Source of the DNA: Topomyia yanbarensis
Taxonomy: Eukaryota; Arthropoda; Insecta; Diptera; Culicidae
Direction: 5' to 3'
NCBI RefSeq assembly: GCF_030247195.1
Contig: NC_080671.1
Location: 15,016,843 to 15,080,842, forward strand
DNA length: 64,000 nucleotides
Shown: positions 55,061 to 64,000 of the stretch, one piece after another
How positions within the stretch are numbered: position 1 is the stretch's first letter
How the letters are laid out: each line of letters opens with the position of its first letter
The notes under the pieces: generated by a model
Seen by the model: only the letters and a program-made list of their open reading frames with translations
Databases searched by the model: none
What the model was told of the DNA's origin: nothing
Translations under genes and position numbers: made by a program

Positions 55061-55068
55061 TATATAAT
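54607..55068 (-). pseudogene. Histone H3 pseudogene with 3' stem-loop and TATA-like box
   Basis: Minus-strand pieces match H3: KSTGGK-like and KQLA-like codons at about 54979-55003 with an internal deletion, SAPATG at about 54938-54962, [27 protein letters not shown] sequence at 54785-54850, and AYLVGLFED at 54733-54765. A TATATAAATA box lies upstream at 55059-55068. The 3' hairpin is GGTCCTGTAAGGAACC (antisense) at 54607-54622. Deletions and in-frame stops are present. It preserves promoter-to-hairpin order, again pointing to a genomic duplicate. Confidence 0.75.
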
Positions 55069-55210
55069 CGCGCTAATATGCACTACTATCGCTTTCTCGC
55101 TCGTTCTCGTCCCGTGCATGAGTCTTTCCTTTCCGTCCGGCTTCTAATGGCCTAACCAAAGGTTAGGGAAGGAAAATAACAACACAGGGAACATAGATAA
55201 TATGGAATTT

Positions 55211-55285
55211 GCCCGGCTAGCTCAGTCGGTAGAGCATGAGACTCCTAATCTCGTGGATTCGTGGGTTCTAGTCCCACGTTGGGCG
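55211..55285 (+). tRNA. tRNA-Lys-like sequence with CCT anticodon (probable pseudogene or SINE head)
   Basis: The 75 bases fold as a cloverleaf: acceptor GCCCGGC with GTTGGGC, a D-arm AGCTCAGTCGGTAGAGC, an anticodon arm TGAGA-CTCCTAA-TCTCG and a T-arm GTGGG-TTCTAGT-CCCAC. The body matches what I recall of insect tRNA-Lys(CTT), but the anticodon reads CCT (Arg). The variable region has two extra bases and the T-loop has T at the usual purine position. These changes favour a pseudogene or tRNA-derived repeat over a working gene. Confidence 0.6.
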
Positions 55286-55289
55286 CCAA

Positions 55290-56130
55290 AATGTAGCCAA
55301 AACCTACCGTTCCTTTGTGCCATTTCGGGATCAAATTCTATAACCTGCCCTGAGGTTAGGTTTCATGCTGGGCAATTCTAAACTGATGAGTGGTCCTCTT
55401 CGGGGGTGGCGCTCAAGCTACTCGTTTATAACGTCCTGAGGAACGTTTTGGAAGACGGAAATCGTAAACGGCCATTTGGCCCGCTACAATTCTTCACTCC
55501 CAATTGAATTAAAGAATCTTCTCGATGAGCGGATATATCAAGACGCTTTAGGAAGAGTTACATATCAAATGATTTGAAGTTCCGTAATCGGATTCACAAA
55601 GATCACATGAATAATACTTGCCACACTGAAGAGTAGCCATGTGACAATTGAGTTTGCAATATCCAGACAGTGCCATGAATAGAATACTGTAATTGTGCTT
55701 GCAGTTGCAGTTTTAACTAATTCTTTGACATTTTCGGACCCGGCAGAAATATTTTTGTATGAATGCAAGTTTGCAAGCTTCACCAATGTTTGGCATGTTC
55801 GGATGTATCCCAAGAGCGAATCTTGTGCTTTATCCAACTTATCGACAGTGGTAGAACTGGCTCTGGACCATTGAAGCTAGTCGCATCAGTCTATTTTCAA
55901 TTTTCAAAGACATCGCTCACGATACTTAGTGTGCTCCTGCTTCTATCTGAGCCAATGCAAAGCGCCATTGTCTGAAGAACAAAAGATACGATGGTGTATT
56001 CTCATTTCACGACAATAAACACTAGCACCGGCTCGGCCCTCCAACAAAGAACCCTCAGTATAAACAACTACGTATTCTTCAAATTATCGCTCCATCCAGT
56101 TAGTGAGCCATTCCTCGCGAGGAGCAAAAA
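55290..56130. other. Unassigned DNA
   Basis: Sequence following the tRNA-like region could be the body of a SINE, but no target duplication or tail was found. Short frames only. Confidence 0.3.
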
Positions 56131-56134
56131 GATT

Positions 56135-56400
56135 CTAACCAAAACATAACTCGTACTATTTACTATAATTCTTCTGAACAGGCTATTGAGCTATTCTTAT
56201 AACAAAGCCGGATTGAATATCAGTCTTCAACAAAGTTGTACACAATTAAAATATCTTTCTTATTTTCACTTACAGTGAAAATACGATGTATACAGTGCCA
56301 TCTAGCCGCGAATATGCGGCATAGACTTGTCCAATTTTCTTAAAATTTGGAGCACATACTTCTGGTGGAAATAGGAATCGACTCAGCATAGGCGTCATTT
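56135..56400 (-). repeat. Dispersed repeat, copy 2 (inverted)
   Basis: Inverted relative to 29320-29760. It shares TTTACTATAATTCTTCTGAA, CTCCAAATTTTAAGAAAATT (as its complement) and GAATCGACTC. It ends where the next MITE begins. Confidence 0.6.
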
Positions 56401-56412
56401 TTTTCACTCTAA

Positions 56413-57381
56413 TGTTTCACGAGGATTTATCTTTCGATAAAGTTCGCTTCAGGTGATGCCCTAAAAATTGAAAAGAAGTGGGTTAAAATGCGAAATCTAC
56501 ATAAAAACGCATAACTTGGAAAATCCTCCTAAAAAGCTGCATAAAAAATCGCATAAAAATACTTCAGTGTATAGTATGTTGTATAGCTTGCGGTTTCATT
56601 TTTAGGTAATTTGCGTACACAATATATGGTTGCCCTACACCAGTTTTGTTTTATATCAGTATACCAATCTTCTTTAATGGTATCATCGTCCATTCTAATA
56701 ATCCAAACCAGAAATGCTAGTTTTTGTTTGATCGGCTATTTTGGAGGATAGAGAACTCGTCCTTGTTGTGCCGAACGTATGTCGGCAAAAATGATCACTG
56801 TATGTTTGTAAAACAGATTTTTTATGTTGACTTTCATGTGGAAATAATTACGAAGGTTTCATAATCTGGACACCGGAAAAGATCAACTACAGGCTGTGAG
56901 ATCGCAGCTTGAGTCATAAATCGTGTCATAAAATCTGAGACAGTGCGGCAAATAGAAAATACTGAAATGAAGAAATAAACTACTTTAGATTTGACTTAGT
57001 ATATGTTAACCATGTGCTCGATATGGAATGATATGGAAAAGTAACATGGGAGTTATTTTACTACTACACAGCTCCTATCCACTTTGGTATTAAGGAACTT
57101 TGAACTAACCGTTTCCAAACACATATACACTGAACACATTGTATTTGGAATCAGAGTCAGTTCACTGAAGTCTTTTTTATGCGGTTTTTATTTATGCGGT
57201 TTTTTATGTGACTTTTTTATGCGGATTTTCAAAGTTATGCGGTTTTTTGTGCGGATTTTCAAAGTTGTGCGGTTTTTTTTATATGGATTTTTAAAAGTTA
57301 TTCGATTTTTGTAATGCAGCCCCCTTTTAGTTTTTAGGGCATCACCTGAGGCGAACTTTATCGAAAGATAGATCTTCGTGA
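56413..57381. mobile_element. MITE with ~50-bp TIRs and TATGCGG subterminal repeats
   Basis: The left end (ATCTTTCGATAAAGTTCGCT, TCAGGTGATGCCCTAAAAA) is repeated inverted at the right end (TTTTTAGGGCATCACCTGAG, GCGAACTTTATCGAAAGAT). Just inside both ends are tandem TTTATGCGGATTTTCAAAGT-type repeats, which also produce the low-complexity frame at 57084-57314. The interior has no transposase. A partial relative lies at 58755-58860. Confidence 0.75.
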
Positions 57382-57649
57382 ATGCACATGCGCCAACAAA
57401 AGACATAAAATGGTCATATTTTTTTATTTTAGATTATTAATTACTAGTCTTTGGGTTAAGGATATGGGGAGCATTCATGATGTCAGTGAAAATAAAAACA
57501 GAAACCTTTTCACCTTTCTCATAATAAAGGTTATGTAATCGGTAGGAATTTTGACTTTTTAGCCCTAGGCCCGCAGGGCCCTATATTTTTTACCATTCGA
57601 CTCAGTTCTGCGAGATCGGATAAAAGTCTCTATGTGTGTGTATTTTATT

Positions 57650-58680
57650 ACTTGGTGGTAGAACGCCGACCCAGCACACGTTCAGTAGTTAGACCATACT
57701 ACCGATTTCGTGCCAGAGTGAGGGACTCTGAACAGAGAAGATAACTCTGAACCCTACTCCTCTAAACTCCACCAAGAAATCCAACATTTACCTGATCCCC
57801 CGGATTCCATTTGAAATGACTACTTCGGGGGGAGTGCTAATGCACTTCACTTGATTCCTGCATTCCTGCATTACTTCAGTCCTGCACGGCATGATATTCT
57901 ACATGTCCTCCTCTCTACGTTGACCAGTTGGATGCCGTGGTCGATCCAGCGATTCCGATTGGAGGGTGGATTCCGGTTGACTGGTACCGCGACGACCCTA
58001 TACTGGTGGTTTGTCGCGTTCGGTGCTACTCGGCGTAGTCCCCGACGGTGGAGCTAGCCTACCTCGGCGGAGAGTTCCCCGACGAAAAAATGTCTCCCGC
58101 AATCGGTAACGGACGCGATATTCTTCCTTCGATGCAATCCGGCAGAATGCCGAGGTCAGTCCAGCGATTCCGGGTAGAGGATAGAGTTTGGTTCCCTGGT
58201 GCCCCGACGATTCAAGCCGGCGATTCGCTACGGACTACTCGGAATAGTCCCCGACGGTGGATCTTTCCTACTACGACGAAGAGTTCCCCGGCAGTGAAAG
58301 ATCTTCCGAAACCGATACTACCCGAGCAGATGCCAAGGTCGGTCCTGCGATTCTGGGTGGAAAGTGACTTCCAGTTGACAGGCGCCCCGACAACCATTTG
58401 TCGGAGCTACTTCCCGATCTACTCGAACTAGTTCCCGGCGGTGGGCCTAGTCTACTCCGACGGAGATATTTCCAGACGTGGAAATTTCTCTCGAAATCGT
58501 TATTTCGATGCTGGTCGGTTAGGTGCCGAGGTCAGTCCTGCGATTCCGGGGAGTCACGAGTGTGACTTTAGGTGATTCGCATTTAATGCCAAAAGATCCT
58601 GACTTCTGCGTTGCAGAAGACAAAGAGTTAAGTAGCCGGGAAAGTCTAAGCTTGCTCATATGACCCTACTCCACGCTTTT
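57650..58680 (+). repeat. GC-rich degenerate tandem repeat
   Basis: About four units begin at 57932, 58147, 58330 and 58523 with ATGCCGAGGTCAGTCCAGCG-like sequence, spaced 215, 183 and 193 bases. Each unit also carries GATTCCGG, CCCCGACGGTGG and TACTCGG elements. The block is much richer in G+C than its surroundings. Open frames here (58048-58431) come from the repeat and are not assigned. It may be the 5' region of an unknown retroelement. Confidence 0.65.
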
Positions 58681-58754
58681 TAAACTTTCTTACTTCAAAT
58701 CCTTGCTGTTCCTTGTGTACTATGGCTCTTAATATTGAAAAATATTTCCCACCT

Positions 58755-58860
58755 CATATGTTTTTTATACGGATTTTCAAAATTATGCGATTTTTTATGC
58801 GGATTTTCAAAGTTAGGCGTTTTTATGCGGTACGTATCCCTCGCATAAAAAAAACTTCAG
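58755..58860. repeat. Partial TATGCGG MITE
   Basis: Repeats of TTATGCGGATTTTCAAAGTT followed by TCGCATAAAAAAAACTTCAG relate this to the subterminal part of the element at 56413-57381. No terminal repeats are visible. Confidence 0.5.
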
Positions 58861-59283
58861 TGTTTTCTAAAATGGAAGATAATCTTTTCAGTCAACTTAA
58901 CCTTTTTTGTGGACTGATAAGTAGCAACAAATTTATTTGTGATAAATTGATATCAGAGCATGAGCATGGTCAATTAAAATTTCTGCACCTTTCCTCAACA
59001 GCATTTAAACAACTTAATTTGATTTATGCTTCCTTAATTTATACCTATCTCTTGTGAATCTAATAGGGTGAAAATAGGTTGATTACCCATGATATTACCC
59101 CCCCCCCCCATTTTGTACCGTATCGCACCACACAATAGTGCGCTAAACGTTACGAAAACAGCAAGTTTGAATCGTATGTATTGACATGTGATAATACTAT
59201 AATCTATTTCGTTACTTTTAGGACATTTAGGCATTTCAGAACCCAACACTTTTTCCACAGAGTTCATATATTTGAATCTGATG

Positions 59284-59440
59284 GAGACCACAGTTTAGTT
59301 GGTAAATCCATTTCCTTGTGCGCACCTAACCTGGGTTCAATTCTCAATCCTAATCATTGCGCAAGAAATGTTTCTAAAGCGATTTTTCTAACCCGAAAAG
59401 GAGGCACGCTGTTATAGTCGAAATAAAAAAAAACAGATCC
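59284..59440 (+). mobile_element. Degenerate tRNA-derived SINE-like sequence
   Basis: A possible A-box region (TTTAGTTGGTAAA) is followed ~40 bases later by a B-box-like GGGTTCAATTCTC, then an unrelated body and an A-rich end (AAATAAAAAAAAAA). This is the layout of a tRNA-derived SINE. Target duplications were not found and the cloverleaf is decayed. Confidence 0.5.
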
Positions 59441-61617
59441 TAATTAGATCCTATGTCACTTTGCCAATAAGGTTGTCTGCTAGCCTTTACCTTCTCAAAG
59501 ACAACAGCAAACAATTTTTTAGCATTCTATCAGACGCCGTCAACGATATAGCCTAGTGTGAGTCATCGAACTTCTTATTTCCATGAACTTTTTAATACGG
59601 AAATAAGAGTGATTAAATACACCATATTCAGCAATCGTGAACAAAGTAATTGTCCAATTGATTATAATTGAAAAGGAAATGTTTCTCTCTTCAGTTAAAG
59701 CAGTTATTTTGAATCTGAATTACGTCTTTGTGCTGCAGTAGGACACGGCGCTTCTCTACCAGCTTTATTCCTTCCCATTCTGTTGACACAGGTCTGCATA
59801 TTTGATATTGCACTTTACTACCTAATTGGGTAGCATTTTCCATTAACATAATTGGTGCTTTTCTTTGTGCCGATTCGCAAACCTCCGCGTTCCACTCGAA
59901 AGACCCAATCACTCTTACCCGTTACCAATTTCTCTTTTAGGCTCCTATCAATGGCCCACCGAATGTCCGTAAAATCACGCTCCAATATTACACCTCACCA
60001 AATTGATTTCCCAAATTCAATTATTTAACTTCCATAAAAGATTGCCCCTTTTCCGTCGTTACCTTCATCAGGGTCGTTGGTGAGTGGCCAATGCGTCGTT
60101 ACGTTGTTACACAATTTATCCCGGTATAAAAGAATTCGAACCCCCTACGGTTTGAGAAATATATACATTCGTTGGGAAATTTGTTGCCTGCTGGGAAAAT
60201 GTTACCACCTAAGTGCGTTTCATTCTTTGGTAGGCCGCATGGCACCCGGTCCTTTTTTGTTCAGTGTGTTTTTATGTCTCGCAGAGAAACCATAATTTTG
60301 CACTTTCTTGTTATCCAATTGGTAATCATCATAAAGCTTTCCTTTGTTTTCCGGCTAGAACAATTTCCAGAATTTCAGATTTCCGACTACGCGTCAGTTC
60401 AGATGTCAACACATAAACTGCTGTAATGTGATTCCAATATTATACTGCTCTTTGCGAATTAATATTTACTCGGTTGCACCGGACAGGCTAGTTTGCAAGA
60501 TTTCCCTAACCGAACTTTACCCGCATGAATAAATTGTATTCAGTTATCCTTTGTTGGTCAACCTAGCCGATGGCCAAATTACTTTCCTTTATGCTCAGCA
60601 AACAATGTCATCATCATTTTCTAATTAATTCGTAATATAAAGCAAACCTTGCCAATGCGGGCAGCAATGGTGACCGTTTCCGAGTTTCACCATACCCTAT
60701 GTCGACGATGGCAGCCACAATGCGAAACTTTATCCCAGAAATAGCCACCGGCGATCAACTTGTCCTGTAGAACATATCGTGCTGCTCTTTCGGGCAAGTT
60801 TCCTCGCTGATTTCGTGTCCGCTTCACTCCCTTTAGTTGGGTTCGATTATGCTGACATATTTTTTTTGCTGCGGTAACTGTTCCTTCAGTGGGACTCCGT
60901 GCGATCCAAACTTCTGGGAATTTCCGTTATCAACCGTCTAATGGACGGGAAAAAGTTTTTCCCTTCGCAAATGTGCACCAGATCTCGTTGTTTTTTTGTT
61001 TGGCTTTTCTACATTTAACCCGTTGATTGTATGGTGTAGGAATGTCACTGGGTCGCTTCTGGCGGATTAACATCTCTCCGTTCTGGTAAAATTAAGGGGA
61101 AACGTTTAGGAAAAAATCTTTTCATTGCTGCTTTCCGGTCGGATTTATTTTAGTACTGATTTTATTTCGTGATTCATATCAATCCCAATACTTATTGAGT
61201 CAAAATTTCCCAAACTACTGTTAGTACTTAACAACATGCCGCTTAGAAGAGAACGGCCCGCGATTTATAACTATGTTATTACACGCTGAACGTCGCCATG
61301 CACGGATTTCGAACAGTGAATTGAACTTTTTTACTTTATTTTTATTTACGTGACTTTAAAAGTATTTTTTTCATTCGTCACGCAGTGAATTGAACGAGTA
61401 AACAGCTTTCGCTGTCGTGAACCCGCATGGATCAACGTGGCTGTTGCAGCTTATGTCGCACTCTCACTATACTGCACAAGCGTCTATGCGTAGTAGCATT
61501 TCGTCAACTTATGAGATGACAGTCTATAGCTACCTAAGTAGCACTTGCAACATGTTCTATACAAACAATAAAAGGTATTTATTGCATTACTATGACAACA
61601 GAATAGCAAAAAACACT
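59441..61617. other. Unassigned DNA
   Basis: No recognised gene, RNA or repeat. Short frames (for example 60077-60426) have no identifiable domain. Confidence 0.3.
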
Positions 61618-61625
61618 CTTGCATG

Positions 61626-61741
61626 TAGAGGTGTGCTCCGCGCCACCGATTTCAGGTAAAAATCGACGGCGCACCGGCGCCACGCCGACGTGCTTACTAT
61701 GTTCACCTGTAATCGTCGGCGCGGCGCGGCGCACACCTCTA
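61626..61741. mobile_element. 116-bp hAT-type MITE
   Basis: The element begins TAGAGGTGTGC and ends GCACACCTCTA, a perfect 11-bp inverted repeat of the hAT style, continuing imperfectly inward (GCGCC, ATCG). It is flanked by CTTGCATG (61618-61625) and GTTGCATG (61742-61749), a 7-of-8 match and the duplication length expected for hAT. The interior is GC-rich with CGGCGCG repeats. Confidence 0.8.
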
Positions 61742-61749
61742 GTTGCATG

Positions 61750-63030
61750 TGTGAAACACAGCTGCTGCACGTTACATCTTAGTTATTTATTTGTATTGCT
61801 AATGTTTCCTGAAACAATCAAATTTGACACATAGTATGGGTGTTTTTTGCAACTTCGTTGTGACCCTACTGCAAAGCTAAAACAATTTTGTTGCAAGCTT
61901 TATCGCGAAAATTGAAGATGGCATTATTATTCAACTTGTCAACAAACTTTATTCCTCATACTCATAAAACTTTTACTCAACTTGAGTTTGTAACATTGAA
62001 GAAATAAAAACAACCGCCATATTTATTAATAGAATAAATTATTTCTCGATAAAAGTTGCTGACAAACTGTTAATATGTTTAGATTTTATGACCCCGAAAA
62101 GGCCCTTTGAAAATATCAGAGTATATTCTAAAATCACTCGATTCAAGTTTATTGGTTATACATTTTCAACCACTTTATTTATATTATCATATTCGAATGT
62201 GGACATAATATTATAACAGCTTCATGAGACACATCTAGTTTCATTTCATTTAGACAAAGTTGTTTTCAAAGCAATCGCTAGCATGATTACAACAATCTCT
62301 GTTGTTAGTATGATTCCTGGTACATCATTCGCAACAAATGAACATGTTGCGTATAAGCTCCGCCGCTTGCCTTTTTTAATCGCATAACAGTTTAATAACG
62401 CTTGCAGCACGGATATTTACACAAATAAATGTTCGACATTGTTGTTGTAAAAACAGCTTAGCAACGTAACGTGTTGCTTGGGTAGTATCGCTAGATTAAT
62501 ATAGAGAGAAACGTAAACAAGTTTGAAAAACTATAGCAAACAACGTGTTGAAATGGGTTTGGCATTTTAGGGCATGCTATGCATTAATTACAAGAAACGT
62601 TCAGCTATTTATATCTTCTCATAAAATCAGCCGTAGAAATGTATATATAATTTGACTATTTGTTGAAATACTTGATTTTTGTTGACTAATAAACAAGTTT
62701 ATATTTGGTAATGATAATCAAAAGATGTATTGCGTAATGTCAGTGATATAATCGGAGTGAAATAGAATGTACTTTGGGCTGTTAACCGAAATGCAGTGAT
62801 TTTTATTAATTTCTTGAGGATTGCATTGAAATGAGTTGTATTTAGATATTTCTATAAATATAATGCATCAATACAGATTTCGGTAAAGGAAAACATTTAA
62901 AAAAAATTCTTTAGAAATTACTGTTGATCATCACCCACGGTAACAGTAATCTTCGAATTTTTCGCAATATTTCGAATTGACAACATTGGGGCTTCGACGG
63001 GGTATCGATGTCAGTGTTCAGAAAAGTGAC
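61750..63030. other. AT-rich unassigned DNA with one repeat end
   Basis: No gene seen. At 62720-62760, AAAAGATGTATTGCGTAATG and GTGATATAATCGGAGTG are a diverged left end of the GATGGGTGGGTAATGTC element family. Confidence 0.4.
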
Positions 63031-63039
63031 AGGAAAAAA

Positions 63040-63300
63040 ACGAGCCCCATCAGACCACACCTGAGTCGATTCCTAGTCCCACCAAGAGTGTCTGCTCCAA
63101 ATTTGAGCATTTGCTGGACAAGTGAAGCTACTAGACCAAAGTGTTCGAAGTTTGTATAGGATTTGCATAAAGGCTACGAACTTGTATTTTCATCGATAGG
63201 TGGCATTGTGTGCATCAGTTTGCCACTTGTATGCAACTTTTCGAAGACTGCAAATCAATCCAACTTTCTTAGGAGAAGTTACTAAACTTTTACTGAAGGG
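63040..63300 (+). repeat. Dispersed repeat, copy 3
   Basis: It contains GAGTCGATTCCTAGTCCCAC, TGCTCCAAATTTGAGCATTT and GAGAAGTTACTAAACTTTTA, parallel to copy 1 at 29320-29600, though more diverged. Confidence 0.6.
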
Positions 63301-64000
63301 ATGTCTAAACGCAAATAATTGAACTGTCTTCATTTCGTTATATTCTGAATTGCACATATTTAGTTGTATGTCATTTTAAAAGTTCTTTGGTTTGATGGCA
63401 TTGTAAGAGAACTTAAGTATCCGCCGGTTGATGCAAATCGAGCTGACATTTCTTTGGACTGAACAAAAGAATTTCTTAGTTTGTTTAGTGTCTATTTGAC
63501 CAACTAGGAAACTAATTCACTGGGAATTTATGCGCGTAGGGAATACGCATGGTCTTGTCTGAGTGAATGATAACTTTTGACTTATGTACGAGGGTTGAGA
63601 ATTTACAATTCGCAAGAAGAACTCAGAACCAGTTACCTATCTTCGGCAGTCATATCAGCACGAAGAACAAATGCTTTGTTGTCATATTTATTGGTTTACT
63701 TTTAGTCGATTAAATCATCAATAAATTATATCAATTGTTCTTATTGTATTGAGTACTTGCATATGCTTTGGAGTAGTGCATGCACTATATTCCTGTCCAG
63801 GGCTGTAGAAAGAAGCCCGGGGGACTCAGCATAAGGGCCCCCTTCATCATTATAGTTTTTTTTTAACTCAGAGCCTGTTAAGCTCGAAATTTATTGGAAG
63901 ACCTAGTTATGTATAGTGGATAGAAACTTTTGTGGAGAACTCTGTGAGAATACTCCTAGTGCCGTTAATTTAAATTTTTTTTATTTCAAAGGGTGTTGCG
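63301..64000. other. Unassigned DNA
   Basis: AT-rich sequence with no supported gene or repeat. Confidence 0.3.

Noticed and set aside
57084..57314. Repetitive frame with CGFFCDFF and RFFVRIFK patterns
   Set aside because: It is a direct translation of the MITE subterminal TATGCGG repeats.

Overview
The window is eukaryotic, almost certainly from a mosquito with a large, repeat-rich genome (a culicine, Aedes-like species is the best guess). It has no operons or bacterial signals. The only long open reading frames belong to retrotransposons. The transposon content (BEL/Pao, Ty3/gypsy, I-clade and Jockey-like LINEs, foldback and TA/hAT-type MITEs) and many short repeat phrases look mosquito-like to me. 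I ran no database search, so the organism call is inference. I see no clearly intact host protein-coding gene; the stretch reads as intergenic or large-intron DNA.

Region by region. 1-7.3 kb: decayed LINE ORF1-like sequence interrupted by a small palindromic element (1559-1995), a TA-flanked MITE (4479-5246), and exon-like fragments with splice-like borders (5.4-6.6 kb). 7.3-18.0 kb: a nested stack. A complete BEL/Pao element (8653-16788; identical 367-bp LTRs, 5-bp target duplication, one intact 1793-aa polyprotein) sits inside an older inverted-repeat element, itself inside another repeat that appears to split a MITE. 18.1-19.8 kb: a 1.65-kb near-perfect palindrome. 19.8-29.3 kb: mostly unassigned DNA with two antisense LINE fragments and a TIR element (27.75-28.63 kb). 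29.3-32.4 kb: a dispersed repeat and a broken sense-strand LINE. 32.4-35.9 kb: no recognised feature.

35896-51862: a Ty3/gypsy element with 1117-bp LTRs (two differences seen) and a 4-bp target duplication. It has a gag ORF, a pol ORF joined by what looks like a textbook -1 frameshift signal, and a single in-frame stop in RT. Its 3' non-coding region is interrupted by a complete antisense I-clade LINE (43532-49671) with both ORFs open. 52.7-55.1 kb: tandem degenerate histone H3 pseudogenes (minus strand) with histone-type 3' stem-loops, adjacent to repeat ends shared with the 27.75-kb element. 55.2-64 kb: a tRNA-Lys-like sequence with a CCT anticodon, further MITEs, a GC-rich tandem repeat, a SINE-like sequence and a 116-bp hAT-type MITE.

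How the parts work together: BEL, the gypsy element and the I-type LINE are three separate self-mobilising units. Identical or near-identical LTRs and open frames show recent activity, while the MITEs, palindromes and broken LINEs are non-autonomous or dead. The most notable signals are the gypsy -1 frameshift site, the repeated hairpin modules in the gypsy LTRs, the long palindrome (a candidate hairpin-siRNA source), the nested insertion stack, and the amplified histone H3 pseudogenes.
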